Assembly (NCBI RefSeq): GCF_000389635.1
Contig: NC_021182.1
Coordinates: 1,922,001 to 1,986,000, forward strand
Source of the DNA: Clostridium pasteurianum BC1
Lineage (GTDB): Bacteria; Bacillota; Clostridia; Clostridiales; Clostridiaceae
Reading direction: 5' to 3'
DNA length: 64,000 nucleotides
Below the pieces are notes generated by a model that was not told where the DNA came from, did not search any database, and worked only from the letters and a program-made list of their open reading frames with translations. Below are positions 1 to 5,841 of this stretch, piece after piece; positions within the stretch are counted from its first letter, which is position 1; each line of letters begins with the position of its first letter. The position numbers and the translations under genes are program-made.

Positions 1-27
1 AAAATAATAGTTAAAATAGCTAAATTG

Positions 28-60
28 AGAATCTACAATAATATGTGGATTCTTTTTTAT
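28..60 (+). terminator. Intrinsic terminator
   Basis: A 9-bp stem (29-37 with 44-52, one G-U pair, 6-nt loop) is followed by a run of six T. It ends whatever transcript enters from the left edge. Confidence 0.75.
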
Positions 61-89
61 TGTATTGTAATATATAGGAGGTATAAGTT

Positions 90-236
90 ATGATGAAACA
101 AGATATAAAAGAAATAATGGATATTATAATAAAACATGATGCATTAAATATAAATAGTTTAGATGTGCATATAGAAACTAAAGCAATAGTAATCGCTAGG
201 TGCATTAAAGCTATTAAGAAAGAACTAGAGAATTAA
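90..236 (+). CDS. Small phage hypothetical protein (48 aa)
   Basis: A 48-residue ORF starts at an ATG preceded by a strong AGGAGG (76-81) at good spacing. The product is lysine/isoleucine rich and probably an all-helical cytosolic protein. I recognise no family. It lies between a terminator and a structured non-coding stretch at the start of the late-gene side of the prophage. The perfect ribosome binding site is the main evidence that it is real. Confidence 0.55.
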   Translation: MMKQDIKEIMDIIIKHDALNINSLDVHIETKAIVIARCIKAIKKELEN

Positions 237-239
237 TAT

Positions 240-480
240 ATTTTTTTTGAAAGTCAAAGAAAGTTAAAGTAAAAGATGGAAGTAAAAAACAAGATTAAAG
301 AAATCTATCCTTTAATCTTGTAAAACTAAACTAATAGTTTTAACTTACTACTCATAATCCCTTGTAGCAACAATAGATATATTTAAATTGAAAGGATTCT
401 CTATTGTTATATTCTATTATATTAAAAGTTAAATGTAATATCTATCGGTAAATTATACCAAGGGAAATAAATATAAATAT
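240..480. other. Gene-poor stretch with three inverted repeats
   Basis: No gene is seen here. The stretch holds a perfect 12-bp inverted repeat (289-300 with 310-321, 9-nt loop) that has six T after it only when read on the minus strand. A short repeat AAAACTA/TAGTTTT follows, then a perfect 9-bp repeat (369-377 with 400-408). The first could terminate a leftward RNA. The set could also fold as a regulatory RNA in the plus transcript. Confidence 0.5.
252..268 (+). promoter_or_regulatory. Heptad direct repeat, CtsR-box-like (copy 1)
   Basis: AGTCAAA (252-258) and AGTTAAA (262-268) lie in tandem with a 10-bp period. This matches the layout of CtsR-type boxes (RGTCAAA-NAN-RGTCAAA) with one mismatch. 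A second, perfect copy is at 2302-2318, in the same context just after a stop codon and a T-rich tract. Inference: a shared operator, not necessarily for CtsR itself. Confidence 0.4.
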
Positions 481-559
481 TTTGAAAAATAAAGGGATAA
501 TTAATCCAATTGTAGAAGTATATAGTATAAAATATAAATTTATGATTGGAGTGTTAAGT

Positions 560-754
560 ATGTATTGTGAGTTAGCTAAGAAAGAAATAGAATTTTTTGA
601 TAAACCTGTTATTTTAGGAGGCAAAAATACTACTGTTAAAGAATGCTCAGAATTTAAAGATAAAATTATAAATGGTGGATTCATTAAAAACGGATGTAAA
701 TTTCGTTCCAGTGCACAATGCTTAAAAAAACGATATCAACAAGAACATAAATAA
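560..754 (+). CDS. Small cysteine-containing phage protein (64 aa)
   Basis: The start at 560 is chosen because GGAG lies 8 nt upstream; an in-frame upstream ATG at 482 has no ribosome binding site. The product is basic, with four cysteines spread along it, so a metal-binding or DNA-associated fold is possible. No family is recognised. It is followed at once by a strong hairpin terminator, so it is probably a single-gene unit. Confidence 0.5.
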   Translation: MYCELAKKEIEFFDKPVILGGKNTTVKECSEFKDKIINGGFIKNGCKFRSSAQCLKKRYQQEHK

Positions 755-790
755 ATTTTTAAGAACTCTTAATAGAGTTCTTAAAAATTG
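755..790 (+). terminator. Strong intrinsic terminator
   Basis: A near-perfect inverted repeat (AAGAACTCT...AGAGTTCTT flanked by T and A runs, loop TAAT) lies directly after the stop codon of the 560-754 gene. The A/T flanks make it usable on both strands. Confidence 0.8.
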
Positions 791-883
791 TTACTTTTAT
801 ATTAATTTGATTCAACAATTAAAGGATATTATGACTTTTTATAGAATATTATAGTAAAATATTCTATGGAAGGAAGTGCCAAT

Positions 884-1153
884 ATGACATCTGAAAACGA
901 AATTCCAAAAGAATTAATAGTAAATAAAGTCTATACATCACGTCAAATAAAGCTTTTTATTGCGTTTAATAGAGTTAAGATTATGTCTAAAGATGCAGTA
1001 GAATTTGTTAAAAATGATTTGAAATATAAAGTAACTAAAATTATAAAAGGATATGTTGAGAGCAGTTCAATTAAGGATAAAGTTGTACCAAGTAATGAAG
1101 AAAAAATTTATATTGTTGAAAAAGTGCAAAATATAAAAAGGAATTTCACTTAA
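884..1153 (+). CDS. Phage hypothetical protein (89 aa)
   Basis: The start at 884 is preceded by GGAAGGA about 10 nt upstream; an in-frame ATG at 866 overlaps that ribosome binding site and is less likely. The product is a lysine/valine-rich soluble protein with no recognised motif. It sits in the series of small genes ahead of the terminase genes, where phages often keep late regulators, but nothing in the sequence proves such a role. Confidence 0.55.
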   Translation: MTSENEIPKELIVNKVYTSRQIKLFIAFNRVKIMSKDAVEFVKNDLKYKVTKIIKGYVESSSIKDKVVPSNEEKIYIVEKVQNIKRNFT

Positions 1154-1244
1154 TGTTGCAGAATATAGATATAAAGTACAAATTAGCCTAAGTAGAGATT
1201 ATTTATAAACAACTCTTTTTTACCACAATAAGAAGGTGATGATT

Positions 1245-1418
1245 ATGAAGTTTGAAGAAGTAGATACTTTTTTAAAGTTATTACTTATACCATTTTTTGT
1301 ATTTATTGTGTCTTTACACTCTAATTTAATAAGAGGAATATTATTAGCTATTTTTGTATCTATCTCAATAATAAGAGCTGTGATAAGAAAAAAATATGGA
1401 ATAAAATATTTTAGTTGA
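1245..1418 (+). CDS. Small two-helix membrane protein (57 aa)
   Basis: The start at 1245 follows GAAGGTG at normal spacing; upstream in-frame GTG and ATG codons overlap the ribosome binding site. After a short acidic N-terminus the protein has two hydrophobic segments (roughly residues 8-23 and 28-44) and ends in a basic tail. It is a small phage membrane protein of unknown role. A terminator follows its stop codon directly. Confidence 0.55.
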   Translation: MKFEEVDTFLKLLLIPFFVFIVSLHSNLIRGILLAIFVSISIIRAVIRKKYGIKYFS

Positions 1419-1444
1419 GAGTCTGGATTAAGGCTCTTTTTATT
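1418..1444 (+). terminator. Intrinsic terminator
   Basis: The stem AGAGTC/GGCTCT (1418-1423 with 1432-1437, one G-U pair) is followed by a T-rich tract. Confidence 0.65.
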
Positions 1445-1504
1445 TTGGAATTTTATAAAGTTTTATTCTAATATCATTTTTTGGTATATAAATATTAAAT
1501 ATTA

Positions 1505-1513
1505 TGGTATAAT
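1505..1513 (+). promoter_or_regulatory. Extended -10 promoter
   Basis: TGGTATAAT (1505-1513) is an extended -10 element about 24 nt upstream of the 1537 start codon. A TTGGTA at 1481 is too far away (21-bp gap) to be a good -35 box. It lets the 1537 gene be read independently of upstream terminators. Confidence 0.5.
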
Positions 1514-1536
1514 ATTCCTGCAAAGAGGTGATATTT

Positions 1537-1938
1537 ATGTTATCATTGAGAAAATTATCCCCAATAGCCAAGAATAAACGTATCAAATTATCTAAGAATG
1601 ATAAGAACGGAATAACATATCGTAAGCAAAAGAGTTGGAAGAGAATAACACGGGATTTAGGTGGCACGAAGCAGCAATACATAGAAGACGAAATTAAATT
1701 AGATAAAAAGTTATTAAGTAAATATAATAGAGTTGTTTGCATCGAAATAGTTAAAAACTTAATTAAGAAATGTTTACTATGGTTTTTTGTTTTAGCTATT
1801 ATAGATGTATCAACATTTAAAAGTGGTATATTACTTATAATAATAATTGTTATAGCTGTTGCTATTGTTTTTAGTGATATTTTTTATATGACTAAAAAGT
1901 GGCTAACAGCTAATAAACAAGGGAAATTTATTGATTAG
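1537..1938 (+). CDS. Basic membrane protein with two C-terminal helices (133 aa)
   Basis: The start at 1537 follows AAAGAGGTGAT at normal spacing. The first 65 or so residues are very basic and include a KKxKSWKRITRDLGG-like stretch that could bind nucleic acid or lipid head groups. They are followed by two closely spaced transmembrane helices (about residues 78-112) and a short tail. No family is recognised. The gene has its own promoter and terminator, so it may be expressed outside the late programme, as a lysogenic-conversion gene would be. Confidence 0.55.
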   Translation: MLSLRKLSPIAKNKRIKLSKNDKNGITYRKQKSWKRITRDLGGTKQQYIEDEIKLDKKLLSKYNRVVCIEIVKNLIKKCLLWFFVLAIIDVSTFKSGILLIIIIVIAVAIVFSDIFYMTKKWLTANKQGKFID

Positions 1939-1965
1939 GAATCTTAGAAATAAGATTCTTTTTTG
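1938..1965 (+). terminator. Intrinsic terminator
   Basis: A perfect 8-bp stem GAATCTTA/TAAGATTC with a GAAA tetraloop is followed by six T (1959-1964). It starts at the stop codon of the preceding gene. Confidence 0.85.
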
Positions 1966-1977
1966 ATTGGAGGAATT

Positions 1978-2280
1978 ATGAAATTATTTAAAGTTAAAAA
2001 CGGTTTTACTGGTTTTGTAGATGTTAATGTATTAGTAATTGCTAAAGATGAGAGAGAAGCATTAGAGTCAGCAAAGTTAGAATTTAGAAAGGTAGTAGAT
2101 GATGATATTATAAAAATTAATAAACAAATTGAGAAAGAAAGAAAAAAGTTTGGTGATATATTTGCAGATAGATTAAAGGAATCTTTAAGACCTATATATG
2201 ATGAGAATTATTATAATAATCTTGAAATTATATGCTTATGTGATGATGTATCAAATGAATGGATTGGAGAAATAGAATAA
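1978..2280 (+). CDS. Phage hypothetical protein (100 aa)
   Basis: ATG 1978 follows TTGGAGG at good spacing. The product is a charged, probably alpha/beta soluble protein. Its N-terminus (FKVKNGFTGFVDVNVLVIA, then an acidic helix) resembles a small beta-sheet domain followed by a helix rich in K and E. No family is recognised. It precedes the perfect copy of the heptad repeat. Confidence 0.55.
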   Translation: MKLFKVKNGFTGFVDVNVLVIAKDEREALESAKLEFRKVVDDDIIKINKQIEKERKKFGDIFADRLKESLRPIYDENYYNNLEIICLCDDVSNEWIGEIE

Positions 2281-2301
2281 TAATATATATTTTTTATTGA
2301 A

Positions 2302-2318
2302 AGTCAAAAATAGTCAAA
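2302..2318 (+). promoter_or_regulatory. Heptad direct repeat, perfect CtsR-box pattern (copy 2)
   Basis: AGTCAAA (2302-2308), a 3-nt AAT spacer and AGTCAAA (2312-2318) fit the RGTCAAA-NAN-RGTCAAA pattern exactly, and a further GTCAAAG follows at 2319-2325. It lies 27 nt upstream of the 2345 start, ahead of the small gene and terS. Confidence 0.45.
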
Positions 2319-2344
2319 GTCAAAGTAAAAGAAGGTGATAAGTA

Positions 2345-2560
2345 ATGGAAGATGAAAATATAAATATGGAACAATTGCAGGTAACTGCGTTACTAATTAA
2401 GCAAAATACTTTAATAGATATGCTTGTTAGGCTTGGAGCAATTAATGAAGATGTATTTAATGCTAAGGTATTGAAAAATTTAGACGCTTACTATGAATTA
2501 ATTTATCATAGTGCTTCAGATAAGGAAAAAAGTATAATGAAAAATTTGTGTAGGATTTAA
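2345..2560 (+). CDS. Small helical phage protein upstream of terS (71 aa)
   Basis: ATG 2345 follows GAAGGTGATA. The acidic, leucine-rich sequence is probably all-helical. Small genes in this position of Firmicutes siphophages often encode late-transcription regulators or packaging accessories, but no motif here assigns it. The CtsR-like heptads lie just upstream. Confidence 0.5.
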   Translation: MEDENINMEQLQVTALLIKQNTLIDMLVRLGAINEDVFNAKVLKNLDAYYELIYHSASDKEKSIMKNLCRI

Positions 2561-2602
2561 TTGATAATTAATGTTGGATGTTGAGATAGGAGGTGAATAC
2601 AA

Positions 2603-3022
2603 ATGGCTAAAAATGATAAAGTAATTGGTAATGAATTACTTCAGGATAAATTTGTACAAATGTATTGTACTGGCCTAAAAATAGTAGATATTGCTATAGA
2701 ATTCGGAGTTGATAGAAGTACACCATATTTATGGCTAAAAAGAGATGATATAAAAGATAAAATAGAGAAGTACAAGCAAGAAATCGAAACCACAGGAAAG
2801 AACTTCATTAAAGGTAGATATGTTGAGTATTTAAAGAATATTGATAAATTAGCACGTCAAGATGATGATAAAAGGACTGCATTATCTGCTAATCAGTGGC
2901 TCGTTGAGAAGATGGACGGTAAGGCAACTACTATGATTGACTTGACTACTAAGGATGGCAATAATATTAACGTTACATTAGAAGATTATCCATACGATGA
3001 AGACAATAATGAAGAAGAATAA
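2603..3022 (+). CDS. terS: Terminase small subunit (TerS)
   Basis: The 139-residue product has an N-terminal helix-turn-helix (about residues 12-45; CTGLKIVDIAIEFGVD then a recognition helix with YLWLKR), a helical oligomerisation middle and a very acidic C-terminal tail. This is the usual build of phage small terminases that recognise the packaging site and load the large subunit on DNA. The start is fixed by AGGAGGTGAATACAA. The packaging partner terL follows, but with a recombinase gene inserted between them. Confidence 0.8.
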   Translation: MAKNDKVIGNELLQDKFVQMYCTGLKIVDIAIEFGVDRSTPYLWLKRDDIKDKIEKYKQEIETTGKNFIKGRYVEYLKNIDKLARQDDDKRTALSANQWLVEKMDGKATTMIDLTTKDGNNINVTLEDYPYDEDNNEEE

Positions 3023-3046
3023 CTAATTAAAACATATCTTTTATTG

Positions 3047-3166
3047 TTTCATAAACGTTGATTTATGGAATACATTCATCATGATTGATTTTATCACGTT
3101 TCTAGCTAATAAAAATGTTTCATAAAACGTATCGAAAACTATTTACATTATGGAACGTTTATGGTA
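3047..3166. repeat. Cluster of TTATGGAA-type dyads upstream of a serine recombinase (res-like)
   Basis: TTTCATAAA (3047-3055) and TTTATGGAA (3062-3070) form a dyad with a 6-bp centre. TTTCATAAA recurs at 3118-3126, and two direct copies, TTATGGAA (3148-3155) and TTTATGGTA (3158-3166), follow. A further inverted pair is TTATCACGTTTC (3091-3102) and GGAACGTGATAA (3195-3206). The layout resembles a three-subsite resolvase site, here also overlapping the recombinase promoter. Confidence 0.5.
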
Positions 3167-3207
3167 TATTTATATTAGAAAATAAATAGTAAAAGGAACG
3201 TGATAAT

Positions 3208-3777
3208 ATGTTAGTTGGATATGCAAGGGTAAGCACTGAAGAACAGAATTTAGATAGACAAATAGATGCTCTTACTAAATATGGAGTTGATGAAAGAAAT
3301 ATCTACCAAGAAAAAATAACAGGTACTAAAAGATATAGAGAACAATTAGATAAGATGATTGACGAATTAAAAGCTAATGATATAGTAATAGTTGCTGATA
3401 TAACAAGAATAAGTAGGAGTACAAAAGACTTGTTAAATATAATAGAAGATATAAAAAGTAAAGGTGCAAGTATTAAAAGTATTAAGGATACTTGGTTAGA
3501 TACTACAGCAGATAATCCATATAATAGTTTTCTATTAACTGTAATGGCAGGATTAAGTCAACTTGAAAGAGATTTAATAAGCCAAAGAACTAAAGAAGGT
3601 TTGGCTTCTGCAAAGGCAAGAGGTCGAGAAGGTGGCAGACCTAATAAGCGTAATGATAAGTTTGATATAGTGAAGTTAATGTGTAAAGAAGGATATAAGA
3701 TTAAAGATATAATACAACAAACTGGATTAAGTAGGAGTACAGTATATAGAATATTGAAAGATTTAGAAGGTAATTAA
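3208..3777 (+). CDS. Serine recombinase, resolvase/invertase family
   Basis: This 189-residue small serine recombinase starts with GYARVSTEEQNLDRQ, where Ser9 is the expected nucleophile. The catalytic core runs to about residue 135 and includes the ISRS and QLERDLISQRT motifs. A linker rich in K, R and G (ARGREGGRP) leads to a C-terminal helix-turn-helix (about 150-185). It cuts and rejoins DNA at short dyads, such as those just upstream. It splits terS from terL, which are normally adjacent, and has its own intergenic region, so it looks like a later insertion (moron) or a resident DNA-rearrangement gene. It is too small to be a large serine integrase. Confidence 0.85.
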   Translation: MLVGYARVSTEEQNLDRQIDALTKYGVDERNIYQEKITGTKRYREQLDKMIDELKANDIVIVADITRISRSTKDLLNIIEDIKSKGASIKSIKDTWLDTTADNPYNSFLLTVMAGLSQLERDLISQRTKEGLASAKARGREGGRPNKRNDKFDIVKLMCKEGYKIKDIIQQTGLSRSTVYRILKDLEGN

Positions 3778-3828
3778 TTTTATCTTCTTTTTTTATACCC
3801 AAAATTAGAAAGAAAGGTAGGTGTGTAT

Positions 3829-5070
3829 ATGCCACAACCAATAAATATAACAATTTCAAGTAAGATTTTTAACAAGGCATATATGCCTTACTTACAAGAT
3901 TATGAACATAGATTCAATGTTTTCTACGGGGGCAGTGGTTCTGGAAAAAGTCATTTTGTAATTCAGAAGATGATACTTAAATATTTAAAGTTTCCTAATA
4001 GAAAATGTTTGGTTATCAGAAAAGTTGGTGCAACGTTAAGAGACTCAGTATTTGCATTGTTCAAAAGTGTACTATCTGACTGGCATATATATGATAAATG
4101 TACAATTAAAGAAAGTTTTTTCACTATAGAATTACCAAATGGCAACCAATTTATATTTAAAGGTCTTGATGATTCTGAAAAGATAAAATCCATTGCAAAT
4201 ATAGATGACATTATAATTGAAGAATGTACAGAGTTAAACTTAGATGAATTTTCACAATTAAATTTGAGATTGAGGAGTAAGAACAAATTTAATCAAATAT
4301 ATTGTATGTTCAATCCAGTCAGTAAGGCAAATTGGACTTATATTAAATGGTTTGAGAATGGATATAATCACGATAATACAGTAGTAGTACATACAACTTA
4401 TAAAGATAATAAGTTCCTACCAAAAGAATATGTTAATAGTTTATTGGAGATGGAAAAAGATAATCCAACATATTACAGAATCTATGCTCTTGGACAGTTT
4501 GCAACACTTGATAAACTTGTTTACAACAATTGGAAAATAGATAACTTTGATTGGAAAGAATTAATTAAAAATAATAATAAATTAACTGCATACTTTGGAA
4601 TGGATTTCGGATACGTCAATGACCCGTCAGCATTTGTTGCAATACTTGTAGATAAAGAAGCAAAGAAAATGTATATCTTTGATGAATTTTATCGAAAAGG
4701 TTTACTTAATAATGAACTTGCAAAGATGATTAAATCTAAAGGATATTCTAAAGAAATTATTATAGCAGATTCAGCTGAACAAAAGTCTATTGAGGAAATA
4801 AAACGTGATGGAATATATAGGATTAAAGGTGCACGTAAAGGTAAGGACAGTATCATAAATGGTATACAATTTATACAACAATATCAGTTAATTATTAATA
4901 CTAATTGTACAAACATTGTGGAAGAACTTAGCAATTATACATGGCAAAAGGATAAAAGTACTGGGGAATATATCAATAGACCAATTGACAAATATAACCA
5001 TCTTTTAGATGCTCTAAGGTATTCCTGTGAAGACTTAAATAAAAATAAAGTTAGAGTTAGATTTTTATAA
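3829..5070 (+). CDS. terL: Terminase large subunit, PBSX family
   Basis: This is the packaging motor of 413 residues. Walker A is GGSGSGKS (residues 34-41), Walker B with the catalytic glutamate is DDIIIEE (126-132), and the C-terminal RNase-H-like nuclease shows GMDFGYVNDP, an ADSAEQKSIEE segment and a final HLLDALRYS. It cuts concatemeric DNA and pumps it through the portal. The start at 3829 is chosen over in-frame GTG codons because those overlap the AAAGGTAGG ribosome binding site. Length and motif order are normal for the family. Confidence 0.9.
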   Translation: MPQPINITISSKIFNKAYMPYLQDYEHRFNVFYGGSGSGKSHFVIQKMILKYLKFPNRKCLVIRKVGATLRDSVFALFKSVLSDWHIYDKCTIKESFFTIELPNGNQFIFKGLDDSEKIKSIANIDDIIIEECTELNLDEFSQLNLRLRSKNKFNQIYCMFNPVSKANWTYIKWFENGYNHDNTVVVHTTYKDNKFLPKEYVNSLLEMEKDNPTYYRIYALGQFATLDKLVYNNWKIDNFDWKELIKNNNKLTAYFGMDFGYVNDPSAFVAILVDKEAKKMYIFDEFYRKGLLNNELAKMIKSKGYSKEIIIADSAEQKSIEEIKRDGIYRIKGARKGKDSIINGIQFIQQYQLIINTNCTNIVEELSNYTWQKDKSTGEYINRPIDKYNHLLDALRYSCEDLNKNKVRVRFL

Positions 5071-5087
5071 GAGGAGATGTCGTAATT

Positions 5088-5171
5088 ATGAATTTAATTA
5101 AAGAGCATATATTAAAGAACATATTAAAGGTTATCAATAATATATTAGGATTTATATTAAAATTAATTTAG
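5088..5171 (+). CDS. Putative 27-aa hydrophobic peptide
   Basis: A short ORF with GAGGAG nine bases upstream of its ATG. The product is rich in Ile and Leu with a few lysines and could be a membrane-active or amphipathic peptide. It sits between terL and the next gene. The evidence is only the ribosome binding site and the reading frame, so it may be chance. Confidence 0.35.
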   Translation: MNLIKEHILKNILKVINNILGFILKLI

Positions 5172-5188
5172 CACTAGGAGGTAAATAT

Positions 5189-5485
5189 ATGTTTGATACA
5201 GAGATTACAGAAAAAGTACAAAATAAACTTAAAGATATAGATATTACTAAAGATATAAATGTAGATAAGGTTGAAATATATCAAAATCTCAAAGATAAAG
5301 AACAGTGGGTTATAAAAATAATATTAGATAATGGATTAGAAGTAAAAGATGTAATACATAAAGAAGTATTTAAAATGGATAATATTGTAGATAGATATAT
5401 TGCAAATCATTTTACAAATGCAATTAAAAAAGCAGTAATAAAACACAATCAGAGAGACTTCAAAAATGGAATTATCAAGAAATAA
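5189..5485 (+). CDS. Phage hypothetical protein (98 aa)
   Basis: ATG 5189 follows TAGGAGGT at good spacing. The product is a soluble, charged protein with a predicted beta core (QWVIKIILDNGLEVKDV) between helices. It is a conserved-looking packaging-region accessory without a recognised domain. It is co-oriented and closely spaced with terL and the portal gene. Confidence 0.55.
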   Translation: MFDTEITEKVQNKLKDIDITKDINVDKVEIYQNLKDKEQWVIKIILDNGLEVKDVIHKEVFKMDNIVDRYIANHFTNAIKKAVIKHNQRDFKNGIIKK

Positions 5486-5527
5486 AATTAAATAAACTAT
5501 TCTCTATTTTGTAGAAGGGAGAGTTAT

Positions 5528-5797
5528 ATGAAGAATATTTTAAGTAAGATAAAAGATTATTTTAGTAATATATTTACTGGGTTTAAAAAGAAAGAAGAAC
5601 CTAAACCACGATATAAATTACATGATGATGTAATGTGTGCGATAGAAATAGAAGATGAAAAATTCTTAGTACGTGGTGAAATATGGAAAGTTGAAATTGA
5701 TGGTTATTTAATTAAAGATATAAACAATATACTCGGAAATGGATTAGACAAACTATGGTTTGTAAAAGAAGATGACGTTATTGAGCTATCAAATTAA
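5528..5797 (+). CDS. Phage hypothetical protein (89 aa)
   Basis: ATG 5528 follows GAAGGGAGAG. The N-terminus is an amphipathic, lysine/phenylalanine-rich helix (IKDYFSNIFTGFKKK). It is followed by a small beta-rich domain of about 60 residues with alternating charged and hydrophobic positions. No family is recognised. It lies just before the portal gene. Confidence 0.55.
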   Translation: MKNILSKIKDYFSNIFTGFKKKEEPKPRYKLHDDVMCAIEIEDEKFLVRGEIWKVEIDGYLIKDINNILGNGLDKLWFVKEDDVIELSN

Positions 5798-5841
5798 TAA
5801 CCATTAAATATCACAGTTAGGAGGTGAGAGTTTGAACAAAA

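Noticed and set aside
16..205. A minus-strand frame of 61 codons over the first small gene
   Set aside because: It lacks a ribosome binding site and is hydrophobic only because it mirrors AT-rich coding DNA; the plus-strand gene has a perfect AGGAGG.
1440..1742. A 100-codon minus-strand frame opposite the basic membrane protein gene
   Set aside because: It is a shadow of the plus-strand gene with poor codon pattern and no ribosome binding site; its left end covers a promoter and terminator.
3208..3777. The serine recombinase as the prophage integrase
   Set aside because: It is 189 residues, resolvase-sized, and lies in the packaging module; large serine integrases are over 450 residues and lie by attP.
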